A DNA stretch of 12,836 bases from Trichodesmium sp. MAG_R04. GTDB taxonomy: Bacteria > Cyanobacteriota > Cyanobacteriia > Cyanobacteriales > Microcoleaceae. This document shows, one piece after another, positions 1 through 6,760 of this stretch; the stretch's first letter is position 1; each line of letters opens with the position of its first letter. The notes beneath the pieces are model-generated. The model did not search any database. It was given only the letters and a program-made list of their open reading frames with translations, and was not told where the DNA came from. The stretch covers positions 1 to 12,836 of the forward strand of contig JAKQYG010000064.1 of assembly GCA_023356515.1 (NCBI GenBank), written 5' to 3'. Position numbers and translations under genes: made by a program.

Positions 1-101
1 TATTATAAAAACATACCAGCGCACGTTGCTATACAGGTAATATTAAACCCGGTAGTATAGGTATAAACAAAGTCAGGACTTACCCAGAGACACTACATCT
101 A

Positions 102-128
102 GTAAGGGCGAATGTCATTTTCCCCTAC
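102..128. repeat. Imperfect 13+1+13 palindrome, cyanobacterial interspersed-repeat type
   Basis: The arm GTAAGGGCGAATG (102-114) is followed by one base and then CATTTTCCCCTAC (116-128), which is the reverse complement of the first arm at 10 of 13 positions. It resembles a decayed copy of the GTAGGGGCGAATG-type palindromes scattered through many cyanobacterial genomes; that family link is from memory. No gene is visible in 1-289 apart from this and the hairpin near 207. Confidence 0.4.
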
Positions 129-206
129 AGGTGGCGTATAGTTTCCTATTTTGCTTTGTCTTAAATGCCCCACCAAACTAACATTACCGAAAAATTGGGT
201 TTAAAG

Positions 207-224
207 CCTCGCCCATAAGCGGGG
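207..224. repeat. Short GC-rich hairpin upstream of the TnpB remnant, possible IS left-end structure
   Basis: CCTCGC (207-212) pairs with GCGGGG (219-224), with one G-T pair and a 6-base loop. It is a GC-rich island in AT-rich sequence, about 65 bases before the TnpB start. IS200/IS605 elements carry subterminal hairpins at their ends, so this could be part of the left end of the element whose tnpB remnant follows. It could equally be a chance hairpin, and no opposite end is visible. Confidence 0.25.
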
Positions 225-289
225 GACTTTTTAGTTGATTTTGTCCTACAGGTTATGTTATTATATTTTTTAACTTCAAAAGTCATTCT

Positions 290-448
290 ATGAAGGCAAG
301 ATTTAAGTACCATATATGTCCAACATTGGAACAAAAACACCGATTAGTCAGGCTATGTAATGGAAAAAAGATTGATGCACCAAAACTACTAAGGAAACGA
401 ATTAAGAGGTACCGATTTCCAAAAAAGTTGTTTCTTAATATTGTTTAG
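290..448 (+). pseudogene. TnpB (IS200/IS605 family) N-terminal remnant
   Basis: This is a 52-codon reading frame. Its first 24 residues, beginning MKARFKYHICPTLEQKHRL, match the characteristic N-terminus of TnpB (MKA-x-KYRIYPT-x-x-Q followed by a basic helix). Intact TnpB is about 400 residues, and none of its RuvC-like catalytic motifs are present. After about residue 25 the frame no longer looks like TnpB (a Lys/Arg-rich run to TAG at 446-448), so the element was interrupted or deleted early. The remnant sits immediately upstream of the aminotransferase and suggests that a transposon insertion or excision took part in shaping the left edge of this locus. It is non-functional as a nuclease. 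Confidence 0.6.
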
Positions 449-471
449 TAAGTTAAAATATTAGAATTAGA

Positions 472-1848
472 ATGATGAAAAAAGTAGAATCTCACGTTTT
501 TAACACAGCTCGCTGGCATAATACCTGTAAAGTAGCAGAATATGGTGAAGGAGCTTATGTCTATGATTCTGAAGGCAAATGCTACCTGGATGCCATAGGA
601 GGAACTCATGTTATTTCCATTGGTCATGGAGTACCAGAAATAGCAGAAGCAATCGCCGAACAAACTCGTAAACTTTGCTTCCTCCATAAAGCTCAATTTA
701 CCTGCGAACCACAGGAAAAACTTGCCGATACCGTAGTTGAAATGGCTCCAGAAGAAATGGATAGAGTGGGTTTCGTTACCAGTGGTTCCACAGCGAACGA
801 AATGGCTTATCAAGTGGCTCTTTTATATCACCAACTACGAGGAAAAGTCCGCAAATCTAAGATTATTTCCCGCTGGCATGGCTATCACGGACATACAGTT
901 GCCACTATAGGTATGTCTGGCAGTATGTTTGTGAAAGGAAGTAATCTGCCAATATGCGAGGCATTAAAATTTCCACGAATTCAACCACCACACTGTTATC
1001 AATGTCCGTATGGTTTAACCTATCCCAGTTGTGAGCTAGCTTGTGCTAAAGAATTGGCAAGAACGATAGAACAAGAAAAACCAGACACGGTAGCTGCTTT
1101 CATTGCCGAACCTATAATTGGTGGTGCTGGTAGCGCAATCGTACCACCACCGGGTTATTATGAAACAATTAGAAAAATTTGTGATTTTTACGATGTTTTA
1201 TTTATCTCTGAGGAAGTTTTAACTGGTTTTGGTCGAACGGGTAAAAATTTCGGCATTCAACACTGGAAAGCCATACCCGATATAATCACGGCAACAAAAG
1301 GTTTGAGTAGTGGTTATGCACCTATTGGAGCAGTTATTGTTCGCCAGAAAGTGAGGGAAATCTTTGATCGCGCCACCGAAAATATAGCTCTCTCATTATT
1401 TACTTATGCCGGACATCCAATTAGTTGCGCTGTCGCTTTAGCTGTTCTTAAATACATTAGCAAGCACAATTTAATTGAACGATGTGGAACTATGGGTAAG
1501 TACCTTAAAACTCAATTACAGAAATTAAGGGAACGCGAACCTTTAATTGGTAACGTTCGTGGAGAAGGATTATTAGTGGGACTTGAGTTCGTGCAAAACC
1601 AAGACACACATAAACCCTTTCCTCGTTCCCTGCACATAACCGAAACTATTATGAAAACAGGTTTAGAAAATGGACTGATTCTTAGGGGTAGGTTCGGCAC
1701 TGGAACCGGACTTGATGGAGATCATATTTTAATTTCTCCGCCATTTATCATTACTGAAAGTGAATGCGACGAGCTGGTTAGCAAATTAGAGTTAACTCTA
1801 AAACAAGTAAAACAGTCTCTTAATTTAGTAGTTTGTACACAATTGTAA
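472..1848 (+). CDS. Class III PLP-dependent aminotransferase, intact copy
   Basis: This 458-residue fold-type I transaminase is of normal length for class III. Visible motifs are the phosphate-binding TSGSTANE loop (residues 103-110), the WHGYHGH cofactor-stacking segment (135-141), the GFGRTG turn, and the Schiff-base Lys276 in ATKGLSSGY. A Cys-rich insert (C175, C178, C187, C191) is shared with the truncated paralogue at 4503-5390. The residue that normally contacts the PLP pyridine nitrogen, the Asp of DEV, is Glu247 here (codon GAG, 1210-1212), whereas the paralogue keeps Asp. The family moves amino groups between omega-amino donors and keto acids or aldehydes; the substrate is unknown. 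An in-frame ATG follows at 475, and no strong ribosome site is seen. Context suggests it aminates a carbonyl product, perhaps that of the nearby ThDP enzyme (inference). Confidence 0.93.
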   Translation: MMKKVESHVFNTARWHNTCKVAEYGEGAYVYDSEGKCYLDAIGGTHVISIGHGVPEIAEAIAEQTRKLCFLHKAQFTCEPQEKLADTVVEMAPEEMDRVGFVTSGSTANEMAYQVALLYHQLRGKVRKSKIISRWHGYHGHTVATIGMSGSMFVKGSNLPICEALKFPRIQPPHCYQCPYGLTYPSCELACAKELARTIEQEKPDTVAAFIAEPIIGGAGSAIVPPPGYYETIRKICDFYDVLFISEEVLTGFGRTGKNFGIQHWKAIPDIITATKGLSSGYAPIGAVIVRQKVREIFDRATENIALSLFTYAGHPISCAVALAVLKYISKHNLIERCGTMGKYLKTQLQKLREREPLIGNVRGEGLLVGLEFVQNQDTHKPFPRSLHITETIMKTGLENGLILRGRFGTGTGLDGDHILISPPFIITESECDELVSKLELTLKQVKQSLNLVVCTQL

Positions 1849-1862
1849 ATTACCCAGTATAA

Positions 1863-2213
1863 GGAATTGTTGTCGTTCCAAGGGACAGGGGAGCAATCTC
1901 AAATTCTACTTACTTTGGGTTTATTGTTGTTCAGATATTAGCTGCTATTTTGATTATTGATATTTTCTTGAATTCACAAAGTAGTTTTATAGGGAAAAGA
2001 TTGTCAAACCAATGGTTGGTTTAGTTAGGAAAAATATCCTACGGGCTATATCTTTGGCACTACCCAATATATCGAGCAATGCAGGAACTTAGTTGCAGTA
2101 TTATATTTGTCCTAACAATAGGATCTCTTGTAGGAATTATTATATCTACAATTTCCTATTTCTATCTGGAAAGTCCGATACTAAAGCTAAAGAAAAAATT
2201 CATTAAGGTCTGA
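1863..2213 (+). pseudogene. Acyltransferase family 3 (OafA/YrhL-like) C-terminal remnant with internal stop
   Basis: One reading frame, open from 1863 to TGA at 2211-2213 apart from a single TAG at 2022-2024, encodes the end of a membrane O-acyltransferase. After the TAG it reads LGKISYGLYLWHYPIYRAM, the hallmark last-helices motif of acyltransferase 3 proteins, then a hydrophobic helix (about IGSLVGIIISTISYFYLE) and a basic tail ending KLKKKFIKV. Before the TAG it reads LSNQWLV, where the family typically continues with Trp, so TGG to TAG is the likely lesion. Only about 115 residues of a roughly 350-400-residue protein remain, with no start. These enzymes acylate sugars or lipids in the inner membrane. 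The fragment is evidently dead and explains most of the gap between the aminotransferase and the ThDP gene. Confidence 0.65.
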
Positions 2214-2253
2214 GAACGAAATCAAATTGCAGAATTTTTTTTCGGAACTCAAA

Positions 2254-2301
2254 GAAGTTTATATCTATGGTTCAGAAGGTAAATGCTACCTAGATGCCAT
2301 A
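2254..2301 (+). pseudogene. Aminotransferase N-terminal fragment (third copy, about 16 codons)
   Basis: The frame at 2254-2301 reads EVYIYGSEGKCYLDAI and corresponds to YVYDSEGKCYLDAIG of the intact aminotransferase (DNA 557-600). The nucleotide match is strong: the run AAATGCTACCT is identical, and differences are mainly in codon third positions. After ATA (2299-2301) the similarity stops and the frame closes within 30 bases. This is a tiny leftover of another aminotransferase copy lying directly upstream of the ThDP gene. It is too short to function. Confidence 0.6.
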
Positions 2302-2359
2302 GTAAGTATATATCTAGTTTGTGCTTAATACTAAAGAATTTTACGGAACCACCAAAATA

Positions 2360-4102
2360 ATGAAGTTGCCAAATTTTCCAGAGAATAATAGCCAACCGAG
2401 ACAACTCAGCGATCTAGTTATTGATTATTTAGAACTACTAGGAGTAGAATATGTCTTCGGTGTACCAGGCGGACATATCGCCCCCCTATACGAAGCCCTA
2501 GAACGTAGCGAATGCAGAGGCGGACCGAGGGCAATTCTGTCCCGTCAAGAAAGTGGTGCTGCTTTTATGGCAGATGGCTATGCTCGAGAAACTGGAAAAA
2601 TTGGTGTTTGCTGTACCACCACTGGACCTGGCGCAACCAATCTCATTACTGGTATCGCATCCTCTTATAGTGACCATGTACCCATATTGGCAATTACCGG
2701 CCAAACCATATTACCTAAATTTGGGGTTGGTGCATTTCAAGAATCTTCCCCAGACGTACTCGATACTACCAGTATGCTCAATAAATGCACTCGCTACAAC
2801 AGCGTAGTCACCCACCCCAAACAACTGGAAAACAAACTGATAGCAGCATTGAAAAGTGCCTTTCAATCTCCCCCTGGACCAGTGCATCTCAGCGTACCAG
2901 TGGATGTTTTCCGTTCTCCAGCGCCAGAAACAATAAGTTATCCCCATATCCGTCAGTTATTAACTAAACCTGCTTTTGCCGACTTAGCTGCCATAGAAAA
3001 ACTGGGGCAAATGTTGGAGAAATTGTCTAGTCAAAATCGTAAAGTAGTCTTATTAGTAGGGGAAGACTGTGGGGAAGCATCCTCAGAAATCTTAGCTTTC
3101 GCTGAGTTAATGGGAGCAGAAATTACCACAACCCAGGGGGGGAAATCTTGTATAAACCCCTATCATCCTCTATATAAAGGAGTTTTTGGTTTTGCCGGAC
3201 ATCAAAGTGCTCGTCAAGCTTTAACTGACTCTTCGGTGGATTTAATATTAGCAGTCGGTACAACCTTGGGTCAATGGGCGACTTCAACTTGGGATCGAGC
3301 TCTGTTAAATGAGAGACTGGTGCATATTCATCATGTCAACAGTTATTTCAGTCGCTCATCTATGGGACAGTTACAAGTCTATGGCAATATTAAGACGGTG
3401 TTTCAAGAGTTAGTAAAAAGGATGAAAAGTTCCTTATTAGTTGGAAAGGTATCGCAGAAAGAGGGAGCTTTGGAGGAGCCGAATAGTAAAGAAAAACCAC
3501 CTCAAATAGAAGTTCAAAAACCAGAAAGCTATTATAGTCAGGAGACACCTATTAAACCGCAACGTTTGATTTACGAAATGATGCAGCGTTTTCCGGCTGA
3601 AACCCGATTTCTGATCGACACAGGTAACTGTATGGTTTGGTCTTTTCATTACTTATTTTTGCCTCACCCAGAAAATTATCGCTCTTCGGTGGAACTGGCA
3701 GCTATGGGTTGGGCAATAGGTGGTTCAGTCGGAACAGCTTTTGGGAGACCGAATACTCCTGTGGTTTGTTTGACGGGGGATGGCAGTTTTTTGATGAACG
3801 GACAGGAAATTACGGTTGCTGTTGCTGAAAAGTTGCCAGTAATTTTTATCATTTTAAACGACCGCTCTTATGGGATGGTCAAACAAAGACATCGCCAAGT
3901 TGTCAAAGATGGATTAGAATTTGCCATTCCGACTGTAGATTTTTGTCTCATGGCTCAGGCAATGGGAGCTAATGGTTATACTATTCGGAAGCCGGAAGAT
4001 TTTGATAAAGTAGATTATGATAAAATTTGTAGTCATCCAGGTCCGACTCTGTTGGACGTACATATCGATCCAGAGGAGTTGTCGCCTTTGGGAATGTTTT
4101 AG
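2360..4102 (+). CDS. Acetolactate synthase-like thiamine diphosphate-dependent enzyme
   Basis: From ATG 2360 this is a 580-residue protein with the three-domain layout of the AHAS/POX superfamily. The N-terminal pyrimidine domain carries the activating Glu64 in SRQESGAAFMADGYAR and the TTTGPGATNLITGIA motif. A central domain follows, then a C-terminal diphosphate domain with GDGS at 473-476 and Asn500 in LNDRSYGM, which is the GDG-x(25-30)-N metal and diphosphate motif. A charged, proline-rich linker (DNA about 3440-3550) separates the central and C-terminal domains. Such enzymes decarboxylate 2-keto acids and form acyloins or acetohydroxy acids; the exact reaction is not readable. GTG at 2321 would add 13 residues, but ATG 2360 is preferred because MKLPNFPENNS resembles the start MNLPDSKNYS at 5508 and the first folded segment begins soon after. 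The truncated sulfotransferase follows after 17 bases. Confidence 0.9.
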   Translation: MKLPNFPENNSQPRQLSDLVIDYLELLGVEYVFGVPGGHIAPLYEALERSECRGGPRAILSRQESGAAFMADGYARETGKIGVCCTTTGPGATNLITGIASSYSDHVPILAITGQTILPKFGVGAFQESSPDVLDTTSMLNKCTRYNSVVTHPKQLENKLIAALKSAFQSPPGPVHLSVPVDVFRSPAPETISYPHIRQLLTKPAFADLAAIEKLGQMLEKLSSQNRKVVLLVGEDCGEASSEILAFAELMGAEITTTQGGKSCINPYHPLYKGVFGFAGHQSARQALTDSSVDLILAVGTTLGQWATSTWDRALLNERLVHIHHVNSYFSRSSMGQLQVYGNIKTVFQELVKRMKSSLLVGKVSQKEGALEEPNSKEKPPQIEVQKPESYYSQETPIKPQRLIYEMMQRFPAETRFLIDTGNCMVWSFHYLFLPHPENYRSSVELAAMGWAIGGSVGTAFGRPNTPVVCLTGDGSFLMNGQEITVAVAEKLPVIFIILNDRSYGMVKQRHRQVVKDGLEFAIPTVDFCLMAQAMGANGYTIRKPEDFDKVDYDKICSHPGPTLLDVHIDPEELSPLGMF

Positions 4103-4119
4103 TTAGGAGAAAAAGCTAA

Positions 4120-4503
4120 GTGTCAGATTCAAAATCATCTCAAAAAAGAGTTCTAATCAATTCTCCAGCAAGTGGATGTCCCCATTTGTTAGCTAAAGCA
4201 ATTGAAATTTGGGGTTATGAGGACTATGCTACCAGTGATAATTATGTAGCAGGAACGCCAAAATCTTTTAATTACAAAGAAAGCAAAAATGGTTTAGAAC
4301 AAATACAAACTAGCGCTTCTAGCCAAAAAAGCAATGAAAAGATAGGTTTGGGTGGGTTAAGTCCTTATTCTGTCGATTCATCTATTGTTAAATATTGGCT
4401 AGATCGTGTTGCGAATGGTCAATATATTTTAGGGCATATTCCCCGATCGCCAGCTTTAACTAAGGTACTTGCTGAATTAGATTATATTCATTTCTTAGTG
4501 TAG
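4120..4503 (+). pseudogene. Truncated PAPS-dependent sulfotransferase (copy 1)
   Basis: This frame starts at GTG 4120 behind an AGGAG ribosome site (4105-4109), so the 5' end looks native and is probably co-transcribed with the ThDP gene. The 127 residues align along their whole length with the intact sulfotransferase at 5570-6622: VLINSPASGCPHLLAKAIE against ILINSLPKSGTHLLAKAIE, then YWLDRVANGQYILGHIP against HWLDAIKPGKYILGHIP. It breaks off at LDYIHFLV, exactly where the intact copy continues VFIIRDPRAVV, so the 3'-phosphate motif and the rest of the fold are missing. The 5'-phosphosulfate loop is also damaged: PKSGT has become PASGC, losing the conserved Lys. It is almost certainly inactive, and its 3' end was replaced by aminotransferase sequence. 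Confidence 0.8.
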
Positions 4504-5390
4504 AACCATACGCCTTAAAATTTCCCCACATTCAAGCTCCCCATTGTTATCATTGTCCCTTTGGAGTTACCTATCCCAGTTGTCAACTTACTTGCGCTAA
4601 TGAACTTGCCCTAACCATAGAGCGAGAGGGACCAGACACGATCGCTGCTTTCATTGCTACACCAATTATTGGGGGAACTGGCGGTGCGATTGTACCACCA
4701 CCTGGTTACTTTGAAAGAATCAGAGAAATTTGCGATTTTTATGATATTCTTTTCATTGCTGATGAGGTAATAACTGGTTTAGGTCGCTTGGGTAAAAAAT
4801 TTGGCATCGAACACTGGGATGTTATTCCAGACATTATTACTTTAGGAAAAACTTTAGGGAGTGGATATGCTTCAATAGGAGCAGTTATGATGCAAAAGCA
4901 TATTTGGGATACTTTTGTTAACAGCGAAATACCAGGTACACCCCTAGGTTTTACATACTCAGGACATCCCACAAGTTGTGCAGGTGCTTTGGCTGTGCAA
5001 AACTACCTTGCTAAACATAATTTAATAGAGCGAGCTGAGGTAATGGGTAACTATCTGAAAGGAGAACTAAAAAAACTAGCCGATCGCGAAGCATTGATAG
5101 GAGATGTGCGGGGAAGAGGTTTATTTCTTGGAGTTGAATTAGTGCAAGATCGAAAAACACGCAAACCTTTTCCTCGTTCAACAAAGCTACAAGAGAAAAT
5201 TGTCAAAGAAGCATTGGAGCAAGGGGTGGTTATCGCGGGTAGGATTGGCACTGCCCTGGGAATAGATGGCGATCATATCTCAATTTGTCCGCCTTTAATT
5301 ATTACCGAGAGTGAATGTGATGAGATTGTGGCAGCTTTAGAAGCTAGCATCAAACAAGTAAAAAAATCCCTTGATTTAGTCACCGCTTAA
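4503..5390 (+). pseudogene. Class III aminotransferase copy 2, lacking the N-terminal third
   Basis: The frame 4503-5390 aligns continuously with residues from about 163 to the end of the intact aminotransferase, starting YALKFPHIQAPHCYHCPFG, and keeps the same four-Cys insert. It retains the canonical DEV Asp (codon 4761-4763), GLGRLG, and the Schiff-base Lys (4848-4850) in LGKTLGSGY. It lacks about 162 residues, including the PLP phosphate loop and the YHGHT segment, and has no start codon at its beginning. The first in-frame ATG is 4788, which would give a 200-residue C-terminal piece without a complete active site. It begins exactly where copy 1 of the sulfotransferase ends. It is diverged from the intact copy throughout, so it is an older paralogue and not a recent duplicate. 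Probably non-functional. Confidence 0.82.
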
Positions 5391-5491
5391 TTCGCCAGCC
5401 CGAATATTGTGGTAAGCTTGATTATCTAAGAAATTAGCAACTATTAAGCTGTGACGGTAGTTGTACATCCCGTAAATTTAGAAAACGATCT

Positions 5492-5500
5492 GAAGAGGAA
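5492..5500 (+). promoter_or_regulatory. Ribosome binding site upstream of the ATGATG at 5505/5508
   Basis: GAAGAGGAA lies 4-7 bases before the tandem ATGs at 5505 and 5508 and is one of the better Shine-Dalgarno matches in the window. It points to 5505/5508 as the ancestral start of the methyltransferase whose remnant follows. Confidence 0.4.
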
Positions 5501-5504
5501 CAAA

Positions 5505-5705
5505 ATGATGAATTTGCCTGATTCGAAAAATTATAGCTCCAAGGTTTCCTTGGGGGTAAGATACAAGAAATGGTACAGAACTTTCAAGTGATGCAGTCTA
5601 TTTTTGCAGCTACTAAACTGGGCATTCCCAATCTGATCGGAGACGGTCATAAATCCTGCGATGAACTTGCAGATGCAACTGATACCAAAAGTGATCTAAA
5701 CAGAG
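5505..5705 (+). pseudogene. O-methyltransferase N-terminal (dimerisation domain) remnant, frameshifted
   Basis: From 5570 the frame reads MQSIFAATKLGIPNLIGDG then HKSCDELADATDT. This is the pattern of the helical dimerisation domain of class I SAM O-methyltransferases (Q-x-I-x-x-A-A-x-L-G-I-x-D-L-L-x-D-G-x-K-S-x-D-E-L-A). The same frame is open from 5537, just after a TAG at 5534. The well-formed start (ATG 5505/5508, MNLPDSKNYSS) is in another frame that ends at TGA 5589-5591, so a frameshift near 5535 probably separates the original start from the domain. Methyltransferase similarity stops near 5700, before any SAM-binding motif, and sulfotransferase sequence follows in frame. A fragment this short cannot catalyse methyl transfer. 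Confidence 0.55.
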
Positions 5706-6622
5706 GCTCAAAGAAGTTTTTAATGGATAAATTTTTCATGCCTGAGAGTAAAGTTAAGCTAGATAGAATTTTAATTAATTCTTTACCAAAAAGTGGTACT
5801 CATCTTTTAGCTAAAGCCATAGAAATTTTTGGCTATGAAGAACATTTTAACCCTAGATCCAACCTTGACGAATCGGAATTTAAAACTCCAATATTTTTAA
5901 ATCGTCGAGAGGTTCTCAAGGGTTTAAAAAAGGAAAATATCACTCCTAATACAGAAGAGCTCAGCACCAAAATTAGTATTGGTGCTTTGACAGATTTATA
6001 TGTGGAAACATCTATTCTCAAACATTGGCTTGATGCGATTAAACCGGGAAAATATATTCTTGGGCATATTCCGAAAACGTCACTTTTAAGTCCCTTACTT
6101 GAGGAGATTAACTATCATCATGTTTTTATTATTCGCGACCCCAGGGCAGTAGTTGCTTCATCTATTCCCTTCTTTTTAGATACGGGAAAAATGCCAGCTA
6201 AACACTTTTTAGAAGCAGACATAAAATCCATGTCTTCTAACGAACGTGTGAATTTTATTTTAACAGGAGGGTTTGCCAAAAATGCTGGGGTAGAAATCAA
6301 AGGTTTTGCTGAAGTTTATCGTTCCATGTTAGCATGGCGCAACGAACCTAGTTGTTTATTTTTGCATTTTGAAGATTTAGTTGGGGGAGGTGGAGGAGGT
6401 AGCTACGAAAAACAACAAGAGATTGTAAAAAAGATTGCTTTACATTTGGGAGTATCTTTTGATGAGGAGATTTCTGTCAAGTTAAAGGAAATTTATAATC
6501 CTGATTCTAGAACTTTTAGAACTGGTAAAATTGATGGCTGGAAAAATTCATTAGACCAGGAAATTATTGAACGTTTAATAGAATATTGTCAACCTTTATG
6601 TGAGGAGGCAGGATATAATTAA
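5570..6622 (+). CDS. PAPS-dependent sulfotransferase (copy 2, complete) with a methyltransferase-derived N-terminal extension
   Basis: The 350-residue frame contains a complete sulfotransferase domain. The 5'-phosphosulfate loop is LPKSGTH (Lys74), the 3'-phosphate segment is FIIRDPRAVVASS (around residue 190), and the C-terminal RTFRTGKIDGWK motif closes the PAPS site. The family transfers sulfate from PAPS to a hydroxyl or amine of a small molecule or glycan in the cytosol. The first 45 or so residues are not sulfotransferase but an O-methyltransferase fragment. The native start is therefore probably ATG 5723 (AGAAG at 5712-5716 upstream) or ATG 5738, which gives MPESKVKLDRILINSLP, co-linear with the start of the truncated copy. 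A six-glycine run (around 6389-6406) lies in a surface loop. This is the only intact sulfotransferase here; its acceptor is unknown. Confidence 0.87.
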   Translation: MVQNFQVMQSIFAATKLGIPNLIGDGHKSCDELADATDTKSDLNRGSKKFLMDKFFMPESKVKLDRILINSLPKSGTHLLAKAIEIFGYEEHFNPRSNLDESEFKTPIFLNRREVLKGLKKENITPNTEELSTKISIGALTDLYVETSILKHWLDAIKPGKYILGHIPKTSLLSPLLEEINYHHVFIIRDPRAVVASSIPFFLDTGKMPAKHFLEADIKSMSSNERVNFILTGGFAKNAGVEIKGFAEVYRSMLAWRNEPSCLFLHFEDLVGGGGGGSYEKQQEIVKKIALHLGVSFDEEISVKLKEIYNPDSRTFRTGKIDGWKNSLDQEIIERLIEYCQPLCEEAGYN

Positions 6623-6760
6623 TAATTAATAATTGATGAGAAGAATAAAATTTTTCAAAAAATTATAGTAATATGGAATGAGATGTCAGAAAAGACCGTA
6701 GGGGTTTGGTTGCCCAACCCTGGCCCAGATATGGTTTATATAGAATCCAGTCGAACAATT

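Noticed and set aside
445..813. Minus-strand 122-codon open frame
   Set aside because: It lies inside the well-supported aminotransferase gene, has no recognisable motif, and its composition is that of an antisense shadow.
2321..2359. GTG 2321 as the start of the ThDP enzyme
   Set aside because: The 13 added residues have no family similarity and no ribosome site. ATG 2360 gives a start like that at 5508. GTG cannot be excluded.
472..4102. Taurine degradation (taurine transaminase plus sulfoacetaldehyde acetyltransferase) as the role of the aminotransferase and ThDP gene
   Set aside because: The families fit in general, but the ThDP protein looks more like acetolactate synthase than Xsc, no phosphotransacetylase or sulfite gene is seen, and PAPS sulfotransferases point to sulfate addition.
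4788..5390. Stand-alone 200-residue aminotransferase from ATG 4788
   Set aside because: Homology runs upstream in frame to 4503 without a start; the ATG is an internal Met of a truncated gene, so it is called a pseudogene.
6389..6406. Six-glycine run in the sulfotransferase as a sign of frameshift
   Set aside because: The frame and homology continue on both sides and a glycine-rich loop is tolerated there; it is treated as a loop expansion.
4120..6622. Sulfotransferases as the polyketide decarboxylation type (as in curacin)
   Set aside because: Those are domains in modular synthases paired with a thioesterase; the proteins here are free-standing, with neither partner in the window.
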